Source: Acinetobacter sp. ANC 4204
GTDB taxonomy: Bacteria > Pseudomonadota > Gammaproteobacteria > Pseudomonadales > Moraxellaceae
NCBI RefSeq assembly: GCF_002135205.1
Contig: NZ_NEFZ01000002.1
Span: 248,001 to 312,000, forward strand
Reading direction: 5' to 3'
Length of the DNA stretch: 64,000 bases
Shown: positions 18,371 to 27,722 of the stretch, piece after piece
How the letters are laid out: each line of letters starts with the position of its first letter
How positions within the stretch are numbered: position 1 is the stretch's first letter
Notes under the pieces: generated by a model
What the model was told of the DNA's origin: nothing
Database searches by the model: none
What the model saw: only the letters and a program-made list of their open reading frames with translations
Program-made: the position numbers and the translations under genes

Positions 18371-19372
18371 ATGCAGAAACACCCGATGATTGAGCAGCTC
18401 ATTGAAGCTCATCTTAATTTTTTAGATCATGAGTTTTCGCAAGCAAGTACCGTACAAAATGAATTCACCCTCTTTTATCACTGGTTTAGAAAACAAACTT
18501 TGCAGCAACTGTGGAGCTTTGAAGACATCAATGCGCTGTTGCAAAAACAAATCCTAGCCACACCTGCAACAGAACATCTGATTTCACAAATTGCAGAGCA
18601 CATCAAATTTGCTTTGATTCACCCCATCAATGAATCAACAAAAATTGCCGATGTGATTCCAGTACTCACCATCGACAAAATTGCGCAGTATGTCGCGAGT
18701 AAAAGTGGGCATCGTCAACGCCTGATTAAAACTGTGGTAAATAACCCAGCTTTTTCAGCCATGATTACTCAGCTCATTCAGCACTCAATTCAAGACTATT
18801 TAAACAACTCCGTCATGACCAAACGTGTGCCGGGTGTCTCTAGTTTTATGAAAATGGGCAAGTCGGTACTTGAAACCGTCACGGACTCAAACCTAAATGA
18901 CACCATCGGTCATTATTTGCAAAAGAACATCTTAAAACTCAGTCAAATGAGCGAACAAGTGTTAAATCAAAATTTTAATGATGAAAAGCTGTATCATTTT
19001 CAAGCCAATCTTTGGCATAAAATCAAAGACATGCCTTTATCAATTTTAAAAAATTATGTAGAAGTGCAAGACTTGCCTCAAACCGTCGCTATGGGTCACG
19101 AAATTTGGGAACATATACGTCAAACTAACTATCTGCAGCAACAGGTACATGATAGTGTTTATGCTTGGTACATTCGCAACCAAGAACGTCCTTTTGATTT
19201 ACTCCTACGTGACTTAAATATCGACGAAGCTTTAATTCAAAATGAACTTCAAGATTTATTGAATCCTATTATTCAAGAGCTCATCCAATCACATTACTTG
19301 CGTGATCGAGCACGTTATTATTTAGAACAGTTTTATTATTCTGACCAAGCACAAGCGATTCTAAAACGATAA
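18371..19372 (+). CDS. Conserved hypothetical protein, 333 aa, all-helical
   Basis: I do not recognise this family. The protein looks almost entirely helical and amphipathic, without a signal peptide or membrane segment, and is rich in Gln and Leu. The central region (about residues 145-190) has Gly/Ser turns. It lies 15 bases after a secreted hydrolase gene and shares its terminator, so it may assist or regulate that enzyme. A role as a lipase-specific foldase was considered, but there is no membrane anchor, which argues against it. Confidence 0.75.
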   Translation: MQKHPMIEQLIEAHLNFLDHEFSQASTVQNEFTLFYHWFRKQTLQQLWSFEDINALLQKQILATPATEHLISQIAEHIKFALIHPINESTKIADVIPVLTIDKIAQYVASKSGHRQRLIKTVVNNPAFSAMITQLIQHSIQDYLNNSVMTKRVPGVSSFMKMGKSVLETVTDSNLNDTIGHYLQKNILKLSQMSEQVLNQNFNDEKLYHFQANLWHKIKDMPLSILKNYVEVQDLPQTVAMGHEIWEHIRQTNYLQQQVHDSVYAWYIRNQERPFDLLLRDLNIDEALIQNELQDLLNPIIQELIQSHYLRDRARYYLEQFYYSDQAQAILKR

Positions 19373-19398
19373 AAAAAGCCGCGTTATGCGGCTTTTTT
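19372..19398. terminator. Bidirectional intrinsic terminator
   Basis: AAAAAAGCCGC, a 5-base loop and GCGGCTTTTTT lie between the convergent hydrolase operon and the TonB-receptor gene. Confidence 0.88.
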
Positions 19399-19408
19399 CT
19401 TTCATAAT

Positions 19409-21625
19409 TTAGAATGCATACTTCAAGCTCGCATAATAAGCTCGACCTGGTTCGTTGTAGGTTTGACTTGTCGACTCACTGTCTCTCAATTTCTGCTCAT
19501 CAAAAATGTTACTAATTCCGACACGTGTACTTAAATTTTTACTAAATTTATAACCCAAATTGATACCAGCTATACCATAACTTTTTACAACGCTTGGTTT
19601 AAGCGCATCATTTGCCCCACCTGAACCAACCCCAGCTTCAATACGATTTTGAGCATATTGACGTGACTTCTGACGACCATATTGGGTATAAATAAAGTTT
19701 ACATCCAGTTGGTCAGTAATATCATAATCGAAGATTGAATTGATCGTATAATTCGGCACTAAAGAAAGTGGATTGCCTGTAGACTTATCTTCCGAGTCCA
19801 TCATATAAGTGAAGTTATTGGTCCAGCTTATTCCATCCCATTCCATTCCAATACTACCTTCAAAACCTTGGATTAAGGCTTCAGGTATATTTTCCCAACG
19901 TAAGACATTCCAATTCACTCCAGACGTTGTTGTAGCTGTAGCTAGAACTTCATCACCTGCTGCAATCTTGTCTTTATAATCGTTTCGGAACCAAGCCAAA
20001 CTTGCATTTAAATTATCTTTTGCAAACTGTATTCCTAACTCTTTATTTACAGAAGTTTCGGGTTTTAAATCGGCATTCCCTTGAAGTAAACAACGGTTTT
20101 GAATCGTTGCAGGACACCCATTACCATTTGTTGATAACAAGTATCCTTCTGAGTTCTGATACATATTCGGCGCTTTATACGCTCTTGCTATACCACCTTT
20201 TAAAGTGAAATAGTCTCCAAGTTTTTGAGTAATATTTAGACTTGGACTCCAATTCGATCCCGATTTATCATGATCATCAAACCGAACACCCAAAACTAAA
20301 TCTGTGCTATCTGTAACTTTAAAATTATCTTCCAAGTACACAGAAGCGATACGTGAACTCATATTGCTACGGTCTTTTGGAGCTATCGCATCTAGGCCTG
20401 ACGCACTTCCAGTTGATCCAACCGTTGTGTTTGCTTCATCTTTAAAATCATCTTCAATCCATTCAGCACCTACAGTGATATTTTGGGGAACATAAAATTC
20501 CAGAGGAATATTCACCTCACCGTTTAAACGGAAAGTATTTAGTGTTGATGTTGATTTATCAGTTGCGGTATTAATACGACCCTCTGTACTCCCTCCAAGG
20601 CCTTCTAATAAGCGTTTATTTTTAGTTTTATCATATTGAATTATAAATTTATTATTCCCCCAATCCCACTCGCCATCATGCATTAATGAATAGCTATCAC
20701 GATACATTGTATTCGTTTCACTACCGTATAGAGCTGAAAGAATGGCATTGGCTTCCGCATCCGCATTCAGTTGTGAATCCCCTGAATAAAGATTACCTTG
20801 ACGACTCGAAGATGCATCAAATGTTAGTGTTTGACCATCAACAATTTGCCAAGCTAGGCGTGCTGAAACATCTTCATTCTTAACACCTTCTCGACCTGCT
20901 GCTGTACTATTGATTGACTTATTAATGTCAATCGCATCAGGCTGTGTCTTATTAAAGTTACCGTATAAGCGATAAGACAAGACATCCTTAATAATTGGTC
21001 CACTAAGATTTATACTGACACGCCCCGACTCTCCTTCTTTCGAGTCCTCTGGCTGATTCGCATAAAGTTCAACCGAACCATGAACTTCGTTTGTGACCTT
21101 TTTAGTTTTAATATTAACAACACCACCCATGGCACCTGAGCCATAACGAGCAGCCGCTGGACCACGTAATACTTCAATAGATTCAATCGCATCTGCAGGC
21201 ACCCAGTTTGAGTCACCGCGGGTATCACGTTCCCCTCTCCAGCCATAACGCACAGAATTTCTCGAATTCACAGGCTTACCATCAACCAAAATCAAGGTAT
21301 TTTCTGGCCCCATACCGCGAATATCAATTTGGCGGTTATTACCACGTTGTCCCGTTGCACTATTGCCTGTTAAATTTACGCCAGGCATCCGACGTACATA
21401 TTCAGAAATATCATTTACAACAGGTAATTTTTCTAAATCTTTATCCGTAATAATAGATGCGCCTAGAGACTGCTTAACCTGTTCCTCAGCCGTTAATACA
21501 ATCGTTTGTAATTGTGTTGTATCTTTTTCTGCCCCAGTAGTCAGCGATTCATTCGCCATCGCAAATGAACTCATTGCCCCTACAACAGCCAAAGCCAAAG
21601 TTGATCTCGTCAGATTTTTACCCAT
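19409..21625 (-). CDS. TonB-dependent siderophore receptor, FepA/PirA type
   Basis: This is an outer-membrane gated channel for a ferric catecholate siderophore, 738 aa from the chosen ATG. It has an Ala-rich signal peptide (residues 1-25), a plug domain with DIRGMGPENTLILVDGKPV, then GWRGERDTRGD and VLRGPAAARYGSGAMGG, and a 22-strand barrel ending in aromatic YASLKYAF. The RGERDTRGD stretch is strongly FepA-like. The frame stays open upstream, but MGKNLTRS is the first start followed by a proper signal peptide. A Fur-box match lies about 90 bases before the start, so iron repression is likely. The exact siderophore is not certain. Confidence 0.92.
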   Translation of the reverse strand: MGKNLTRSTLALAVVGAMSSFAMANESLTTGAEKDTTQLQTIVLTAEEQVKQSLGASIITDKDLEKLPVVNDISEYVRRMPGVNLTGNSATGQRGNNRQIDIRGMGPENTLILVDGKPVNSRNSVRYGWRGERDTRGDSNWVPADAIESIEVLRGPAAARYGSGAMGGVVNIKTKKVTNEVHGSVELYANQPEDSKEGESGRVSINLSGPIIKDVLSYRLYGNFNKTQPDAIDINKSINSTAAGREGVKNEDVSARLAWQIVDGQTLTFDASSSRQGNLYSGDSQLNADAEANAILSALYGSETNTMYRDSYSLMHDGEWDWGNNKFIIQYDKTKNKRLLEGLGGSTEGRINTATDKSTSTLNTFRLNGEVNIPLEFYVPQNITVGAEWIEDDFKDEANTTVGSTGSASGLDAIAPKDRSNMSSRIASVYLEDNFKVTDSTDLVLGVRFDDHDKSGSNWSPSLNITQKLGDYFTLKGGIARAYKAPNMYQNSEGYLLSTNGNGCPATIQNRCLLQGNADLKPETSVNKELGIQFAKDNLNASLAWFRNDYKDKIAAGDEVLATATTTSGVNWNVLRWENIPEALIQGFEGSIGMEWDGISWTNNFTYMMDSEDKSTGNPLSLVPNYTINSIFDYDITDQLDVNFIYTQYGRQKSRQYAQNRIEAGVGSGGANDALKPSVVKSYGIAGINLGYKFSKNLSTRVGISNIFDEQKLRDSESTSQTYNEPGRAYYASLKYAF

Positions 21626-21714
21626 AACGCATACACCCAAATACAAAAGAAGGAGAGATTGTGTAAATTTCGTAGGGTATATTAACAAATGATAAACATA
21701 TTGCAATAAATATT

Positions 21715-21729
21715 GATAATTATTCTCAG
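21715..21729 (-). promoter_or_regulatory. Fur box upstream of the FepA-type receptor
   Basis: TGATAATTATTCTCA matches the 7-1-7 Fur consensus TGATAATNATTATCA at all but one position. It lies in the spacer before the receptor gene, where an iron-regulated promoter is expected. Confidence 0.75.
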
Positions 21730-21799
21730 TTACATTTTACCTTTAGATAAAATATAACCCCCTAATTTAAGGAGGTTATTTGGTAAAATGGTTTAAAAA

Positions 21800-22438
21800 T
21801 TATTTGAAGTACGCGCCTTCTGCCTGCGTATGATCCGTCTGGTCAATAACACGACGTAACTCAGGAATGTGTTGTTGCAGAGTCGTTTCAACACCTTGTT
21901 TCAAGGTGACATCAATTGCTGAGCAACCTTGGCAACCACCACCAAATTTCAATACAGCCGTTAAACCATGCTCTTCATCTTCAACAACTTCAACCAATGC
22001 ACAGTTACCGCCATGACCAGCTAGACCTGGGTTAATTTCAGACTGAAGAATGTAAGTAATACGCTCTTCAATTGATGCATCAGGACCTACACGTGGCACT
22101 TTCGAATTCGGTGCGCGGAAGGTCAATTGCCCACCAAAACGGTCTTTATTGTAATCAATCACCGCATCCAACAAATATGGAATAGACGGTGTGTCGATAT
22201 ATGCAGGAAAGTCTGGATAATCTTGACGATAATCAGTTGGGATCACTTCTTCAGGCGCGCTATATGCCATACAACATTCAGCACGTGGTGTACCCGGATT
22301 TTCAACAAATACACGTACAGCAATACCAGGTGTATTTTGTTTTTCTAATAAATCACGTAAATACTCTTGTGCAGTTGGAGTAATCAATAAGTTTGGAATT
22401 TCCTCTGCAACTGCGGTGCTGCTGTTCTCAGTCGACAT
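21800..22438 (-). CDS. nfuA: Fe-S biogenesis protein NfuA
   Basis: NfuA carries [4Fe-4S] clusters to client proteins, especially under stress or iron limitation. The 212-residue protein has an N-terminal degenerate A-type carrier domain and a C-terminal Nfu domain with the cluster-binding GGCQGCSA (Cys169 and Cys172). I start at MSTENSS, with GAGGA about ten bases upstream. It lies next to the Fur-boxed siderophore receptor gene but has its own spacer of about 175 bases containing an imperfect GGAGG-type hairpin near 21757-21785. Confidence 0.95.
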   Translation of the reverse strand: MSTENSSTAVAEEIPNLLITPTAQEYLRDLLEKQNTPGIAVRVFVENPGTPRAECCMAYSAPEEVIPTDYRQDYPDFPAYIDTPSIPYLLDAVIDYNKDRFGGQLTFRAPNSKVPRVGPDASIEERITYILQSEINPGLAGHGGNCALVEVVEDEEHGLTAVLKFGGGCQGCSAIDVTLKQGVETTLQQHIPELRRVIDQTDHTQAEGAYFK

Positions 22439-22598
22439 AACAATCATTTCCTCAAGCTGAAGCTACTATTTTAACTGAAGATGCGGGGTAATGAAAAAAA
22501 ATCAACCAAAATTGTCGGATTTATTGTGAAAGTTCATCTTTTCAATCAATTTAATGGCATTATGACTACAAGTTATTCATTTGTAGAACATCTCAGAA

Positions 22599-23216
22599 AT
22601 GTTGCATTTACCTTTTAATCATACAGTTACAATCATTATTATTACTGTCATTATTTCTATGGTGGCATTTTCAAACCAGAATGTCATGAACCGTTTGATT
22701 TTTTGGCCACCTGCAATGCAACGTGGACAATACGATCGTTTCATTACCCATGGCTTCATTCATGCCGATGGTATGCACCTTTTGTTCAACATGTTCACGC
22801 TGTTTTTCTTTGGTAGCATTATTGAAAGTTTTTACCGCCAATATTTCTATGACTTAGGCTTCGTTTTATTTTATTTGGGTGGTTTAATTTTCGCCATTTT
22901 ACCAAGTTATTTAAAACATAAAAATGATGTGCGCTGGGCAAGCCTTGGCGCCTCTGGTGCAGTCTCTGCGGTACTATTCGCTTATGTATTGTTTGAGCCT
23001 TGGAAGCTGATTTTTGTGTTTTTTATTCCTGTACCCTCGATTATTTTTGCTGTGCTCTATGTGGCTTATAGCATCTGGTCTGGCAAGAAAGGTAACTCCA
23101 ACATCAATCATAGCGCTCACCTCTGGGGTGCAGCTTATGGCGTAATTATGACTGTCATTTTAGAACCACGTTTAATTCCGCATTTCCTAAGCAAATTGAC
23201 TCAGCTCCCATTTTGA
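22599..23216 (+). CDS. Small rhomboid-family intramembrane serine protease
   Basis: This 205-residue membrane protein has six predicted helices, the minimal rhomboid core. Ser119 in SLGASGAVSA and His174 in NHSAHLWGAA form the catalytic dyad, and HLLFN (60-64) supplies the oxyanion His/Asn. It acts in the inner membrane; the substrate is unknown. It is divergent from nfuA. The window has a second, larger rhomboid at 11649. Confidence 0.92.
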   Translation: MLHLPFNHTVTIIIITVIISMVAFSNQNVMNRLIFWPPAMQRGQYDRFITHGFIHADGMHLLFNMFTLFFFGSIIESFYRQYFYDLGFVLFYLGGLIFAILPSYLKHKNDVRWASLGASGAVSAVLFAYVLFEPWKLIFVFFIPVPSIIFAVLYVAYSIWSGKKGNSNINHSAHLWGAAYGVIMTVILEPRLIPHFLSKLTQLPF

Positions 23217-23324
23217 AACTGGGTTGACAGGCTACAAATACCTTGAATCAGGCGATAACACAAATCCAATAACATTTTCGTAGCACAGGCGGACCATGCT
23301 TTTAAGATAAGAATCAGGACAATC

Positions 23325-23487
23325 ATGAAAGAGAGAGATTGCAATAAAAGTCATATCTATCTTTATCACATTGATGATGTTCCTTACTTTAATCGGCTGT
23401 GCTATACAAACATTTGAAGGGCATATCGTCTACGGGCCTGATCATTTTGATTATCCATCTGGTCATGACGATTTTTGCCCATTGTAA
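23325..23487 (+). pseudogene. Small lipoprotein gene with an apparent single-base frameshift
   Basis: An ATG at 23325 has AGGA five bases upstream but runs out of frame after about 30 codons. Moving one base at the A4 run (23346-23349) opens a frame that reads a hydrophobic segment ISIFITLMMFLTLIGC with a clear lipobox. A short mature part (AIQTFEGHIVYGPDHFDY...) then follows to a TAA at 23485. Removing one A would give a 53-residue lipoprotein. In the second frame no ATG, GTG or TTG precedes the signal peptide. This could be a true mutation or an assembly error. Confidence 0.5.
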
Positions 23488-23653
23488 CCCAGCCTAAAAG
23501 ATCACTATTCACGCAAAAGTCTACTATATCTAAGGCTTTATATTGCACATACTTTTACACAAATTTGGTATGAAATGCCAAGTGAGAATTCAATTTGGCA
23601 TAGATAATGTATACAACTGTATATAAATAGCAAATGCCAGTGAGATTTCTTGC

Positions 23654-25201
23654 ATGTCCAATCCCCTAGATGGTCTTCAATTTCCAATTCATCCAAAAAC
23701 ACAAAAAGCCAGCACTTCACACACTGGGAAAGAAATTATTGCGGAAGCACTAGCTAATGTCGATCATCAAATTGCTGTTGAGGTGTTGGCCGAGAAAAAC
23801 TGGCGTAAACAATATCCACGCTATTTTAAATCCTTGGTTGAGTTAGGCATTGCCAATCAAACAGCTCCTATTCAAATTGCTCAGGATGGATTAAACAAGG
23901 CACATCATGTTTTTGAATTCTATCGTGACAATCAAAAATATCTTGTTAAAGATGTAATGTCGCTTGAAACAATGCCCTTACATACTATTAAACTCAAAGG
24001 TGAAAGCACTGCTCTGCCTGAGTGGTCAGTGCCTTATAAAGGCACACAGCTTAAAGGTGAGAGCTTACTCGCTCAAATCCAAATATGGTTAGAGGCTGGG
24101 GTGATTGAACCGAGTCATGCCCAAGCACTGATTGCCTGCGTTGAACATCCAGAATGGTTCGATTTATCTGATCGGACCATGGTGCTTTTTGGCGCTGCAT
24201 CTGAAGCAGGTCCTCTCACATGGTTATCGCAATGGAAAGCCAATATCGTAGCGGTAGATCTACCCAATCCACGCGTATGGGGCAAAATTTTAGACACCAT
24301 TCAACATGGCAATGCCACCTTATATGCTCCATCTGTTGAAGCATTGAATGCGGATACGCCTGTTTCAGTGTTAAAGGAAAAGCTCGGCGCAAATCTTCTC
24401 ACGCAGACTCCAGAGATCGCACAGTGGTTAGCACAAAACCCACATCAGTTAGACTTGGCTGCCATTGCGTATCTGGATGGCGAAAAGCATGTTCGTGTTT
24501 CTGTGGCAATGGATGCGATTATGCAATATGTCAGCGAACAGAAAGCGGATACCAGTTTGATGTATATGTGTACACCAACCGATGTTTATGCAGTGCCTGA
24601 GGAAGTGATCACAGCATCTGAACAAAAATTTAATGGCCGCTCTAAAACGCAACAAATGCTCAGCAAAAGTATTTCAATGCTTAGTAGACAATACTTCTTT
24701 AAGAAAAACTTACATGGTTTAGTGAGCTCAGACAATAATAAAGAATACGGTATTGCCGATTGTTTAGTGGTTGAGCAAGGACCTAACTATGCCTTGGCTA
24801 AACGCATTCAGCAGTGGCGCGCAACACTGGCACGCTCACAAGGCCAACGCGTCAGCATCAATATTGCGCCTTCAACTACAACGCACTCTGTAACCAAAAA
24901 TCCATTGCTTAAAGCAGCATTTAACGGTGCAAGCTTATTCGACGTTGAAGCATTTAAGCCTGAAACAACCAATGCCATTATGGCTGCTCTATGGGTTCAT
25001 GACCTGCGTAATGCTGAATCTGTAGCGAATCCAGAGGTTAAACTTGAGCATCCTCTAGAACTGATGATGCATGGTGCAAACCACGGCGGACTATGGCGTG
25101 TGGCTTATCTGGCAAGAACTGCTCTACCCTTTGCAGCACTATATGGCTTTGCAGCGGACAAGCTCCCACTCGAAAAAGTGTTCGCAAAACGTAAAAAGTA
25201 A
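23654..25201 (+). CDS. Conserved protein of unknown function, 515 aa, Rossmann-like segment
   Basis: I cannot name this family. The soluble protein has no signal peptide. A central stretch TMVLFGAASEAGPLTWLSQW followed by NIVAVDLPNPRVWGKIL (about residues 175-215) reads like a nucleotide-binding beta-alpha-beta unit. The C-terminal part contains HPLELMMHGANHGGLWRVAYLART, a His-rich conserved-looking segment. Codon use matches the neighbours, and the gene ends in a good terminator. A dehydrogenase-like or lipid-related function is possible but not supported by a catalytic motif. Confidence 0.8.
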   Translation: MSNPLDGLQFPIHPKTQKASTSHTGKEIIAEALANVDHQIAVEVLAEKNWRKQYPRYFKSLVELGIANQTAPIQIAQDGLNKAHHVFEFYRDNQKYLVKDVMSLETMPLHTIKLKGESTALPEWSVPYKGTQLKGESLLAQIQIWLEAGVIEPSHAQALIACVEHPEWFDLSDRTMVLFGAASEAGPLTWLSQWKANIVAVDLPNPRVWGKILDTIQHGNATLYAPSVEALNADTPVSVLKEKLGANLLTQTPEIAQWLAQNPHQLDLAAIAYLDGEKHVRVSVAMDAIMQYVSEQKADTSLMYMCTPTDVYAVPEEVITASEQKFNGRSKTQQMLSKSISMLSRQYFFKKNLHGLVSSDNNKEYGIADCLVVEQGPNYALAKRIQQWRATLARSQGQRVSINIAPSTTTHSVTKNPLLKAAFNGASLFDVEAFKPETTNAIMAALWVHDLRNAESVANPEVKLEHPLELMMHGANHGGLWRVAYLARTALPFAALYGFAADKLPLEKVFAKRKK

Positions 25202-25267
25202 GACTCAAATGCTGCATTCTAACGTAGCCATACGGACATAAAACACAACCTCAACTTAGAGCCAACC

Positions 25268-25303
25268 AGTTAAGGAGCCTCCTCTTCATCTCCTTAACTT
25301 TTT
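25268..25303 (+). terminator. Intrinsic terminator after the 515-aa gene
   Basis: AGTTAAGGAG, a 12-base loop and CTCCTTAACT are followed by a T run, 66 bases past the stop codon. The same stem sequence recurs after mhpA at 50388. Confidence 0.75.
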
Positions 25304-25608
25304 AACCCTATACGGTGAGGTCTTAGTGTTCCTAAGCTCAATATTGGTCGTTCGTTTATTCCTGCAACGTTTAGGTCTTATTCGCTAAGTAAGAAGTGAA
25401 GCATCGTAGAAATAACATTTTGCGGTGCAATGCACCCCACAGAAAACCTGTTCAACCTATAGATACGAAAAAACTTTGCATTACAAAATAGTCCATTTTG
25501 AATGCCCATGACTGCATCTTGCACTACGAATAAATGCAATGCTTTTATTTCTGCTCAAATCGTGAGTAGTGTTAGCGTATATTGAATAAAATCGAGAATT
25601 GAAAAGAA
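25304..25608. other. Intergenic region without a recognised gene
   Basis: About 300 bases lie between two convergent terminators. I see no open frame with a ribosome site, no repeat of the palindromic family seen at 31 kb, and no structured RNA. Confidence 0.5.
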
Positions 25609-25640
25609 AATGCCAGTCAGTTTATGAACTGACTGGCATT
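25609..25640 (-). terminator. Intrinsic terminator after the Pit transporter gene
   Basis: AATGCCAGTCAGTT, a 4-base loop and its exact complement form a 14-bp stem followed on the minus strand by TTTCTTTTC. The core ATGCCAGTC/GACTGGCAT is the same as in the terminator at 50682. Confidence 0.85.
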
Positions 25641-25675
25641 ATGACTTCAAATAACGTTTTTCTTTACATTACAGA

Positions 25676-27295
25676 TTAAACAAACTGTAGGAACAACCAG
25701 AACAAACCACCTGATAAACAGATTGTTGCTGGCAGGGTGAAAACCCAAGCCGAAAGAATGGTTCTGACAGTTGCAAAGTTCAGACCTGACTTATTTGCCA
25801 CCATGGTCCCTGCAACCGCAGAGTTGAGTACATGGGTCGTCGATACAGGCATACCAAAACCATCTGCCGCAGCAATCGTAGTCATAGCGACTAACTCTGC
25901 AGACATACCTTGACCATAAGTCATATGGTTCTTACCAATACGCTCGCCCACGGTAACTACAATACGCTTCCACCCCACCATTGTTCCTAAGCCAAGTGCA
26001 AGTGCCACAGCCACTTTTACCCAGTTTGGAATATACTGAAGGAACGAATCGAGGTTACTACGATATTCTTTAACGGTCTTTTTCTCCGCATCAGACATCG
26101 CTGGTAATTGATCTGCCTTATCTAAACGTTTGAAAGCTGTCGTACTTAAGTACATATCATTACGTATAGAAGAAACTTCTGCCTCTGGAATATCTTTTAA
26201 ATCACCATAATGTCCAACACGTTCACCCAAATGATCAGTCAAACTTGCTAATGCAGGCACAACTTCAGGAGTCATTTCTTTAGTTTGAATATATTGGGTA
26301 ATGACTGCACGGGCTTTTTCATCAGCGATATCGTCATGCTGAGTATAAATTACATTTGCTGTCTGATTCGAAAGCTGTGCAAATGACTGAATGTGCTGTG
26401 AATCCAAATTCTTATTTAAAGAATAAGCCAAAGGCACAATACCAATCAAAATAAGCATGATTAAACCCATACCTTTTTGACCATCATTTGAACCGTGTGC
26501 AAAACTTACACCCGTACAGGTAAAAATCAAAATAGCACGAATCAGAGGTGGTGGTGGCTTGTTACCTTCAGGTGGTTGAAATAGTTCAAGTTGACGCTTG
26601 AAAATTGTTTTAACCAACAAAAATACGATCGCTGCAAAGGCAAAACCGATCAATGGCGAAAACAATAAAGCCTTGCCGACTTTGATCACTTGATCCATGT
26701 CTACACCCGAAGCACCACTGCCTGAATGCATCAGGTAGTTCATAATACCCACACCCAAGATTGAACCAATCAAAGTGTGTGAACTTGATGCTGGGATACC
26801 TAAGAACCATGTCCCCAAGTTCCACAAAATCGCAGCAATCAACATGGCAAACACCATGGCAAACCCTGCACCTGAGCTGACATTCATAATCAACTCGACA
26901 GGCAAAAGTGCAATAATACCGTAAGCTACTGCACCACTTGCCACCATAACCCCAAGGAAGTTACAGAAACCTGCCCACATTACCGCAACTGGCGCTGACA
27001 GTGCATTGGTATAAATCACCGTTGCCACAGCATTGGCTGTGTCATGGAAACCATTTACAAACTCAAAGCCCAACGCAATGAACAATGCCGTCGCTAAAAG
27101 GATTAGAGAGTAAAGATTCAGTGCAGGAACATGCGATAAGTCAGCAGAAAGCTGAAAGCCAATATAAATTAGCGTTGAAATAATGACCGTTAAAAACACC
27201 GGCATAAAAAATTTCGGCGTAGGTACGTGCACATTTGTCGACTTGACTTGTGTCACGTGCACCTGATCTTGGACAGGAGGAATATTAGAATTCAT
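25676..27295 (-). CDS. Low-affinity inorganic phosphate transporter, Pit family
   Basis: This inner-membrane phosphate (metal-phosphate):proton symporter has about 540 aa. The duplicated PHO4 signatures are GFEFVNGFHDTANAVATVIYTNAL in the N-terminal half and SFAHGSNDGQKGMGLI in the middle, with GFGMPVSTTHVLNSAVAG near the C-terminus. About ten membrane helices surround a long hydrophilic loop (about residues 300-430). The ATG at 27295 lacks a clear ribosome site; a TTG at 27319 has AGGGG close upstream, so the start is uncertain by eight codons. It is a single gene. Confidence 0.93.
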   Translation of the reverse strand: MNSNIPPVQDQVHVTQVKSTNVHVPTPKFFMPVFLTVIISTLIYIGFQLSADLSHVPALNLYSLILLATALFIALGFEFVNGFHDTANAVATVIYTNALSAPVAVMWAGFCNFLGVMVASGAVAYGIIALLPVELIMNVSSGAGFAMVFAMLIAAILWNLGTWFLGIPASSSHTLIGSILGVGIMNYLMHSGSGASGVDMDQVIKVGKALLFSPLIGFAFAAIVFLLVKTIFKRQLELFQPPEGNKPPPPLIRAILIFTCTGVSFAHGSNDGQKGMGLIMLILIGIVPLAYSLNKNLDSQHIQSFAQLSNQTANVIYTQHDDIADEKARAVITQYIQTKEMTPEVVPALASLTDHLGERVGHYGDLKDIPEAEVSSIRNDMYLSTTAFKRLDKADQLPAMSDAEKKTVKEYRSNLDSFLQYIPNWVKVAVALALGLGTMVGWKRIVVTVGERIGKNHMTYGQGMSAELVAMTTIAAADGFGMPVSTTHVLNSAVAGTMVANKSGLNFATVRTILSAWVFTLPATICLSGGLFWLFLQFV

Positions 27296-27722
27296 GCAGA
27301 CGGCTAAAGAGGATATCAATATCCCCTATTGTTCAATTTAATTGTGACAATTATATGACAAATGCGTGTCACATGAAGCCAATTTTTTCATAATTGATTC
27401 ATTTTAGATCAGCAGTAAATCGCCTATAGGCCTTGAAAGCACTGTGCTTGCTTAAAATTTAATTTTTCTGTGCTCATTACGCTGAATTATTTTCTTACAT
27501 TTGGCTGTGTTGTCTGTAACAATCTGCTCAAATCAATCTTTCCTCATCTCTATTTATTTTCATCTATTAACATAGACGCCCTATATTTCACTTTCGTGAA
27601 AACTAAAGCTAAATCAGCCTTTTTTATTTGCAATATAGCGAATACCACTTGAATTAAGCATAAATGAATATGCTTTTCTGCTAAAATATTGCACGTTTTG
27701 AAAACCTGTTTGTGAGTTTTGA
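27296..27722. other. Divergent promoter region of the Pit and metH genes
   Basis: About 430 bases of A+T-rich sequence. I looked for a cobalamin riboswitch ahead of metH and for a PHO box ahead of the transporter gene and saw neither clearly. Confidence 0.5.

Noticed and set aside
27296..27722. Possible cobalamin riboswitch ahead of metH
   Set aside because: I could not find the conserved B12-box or the expected long structured leader.
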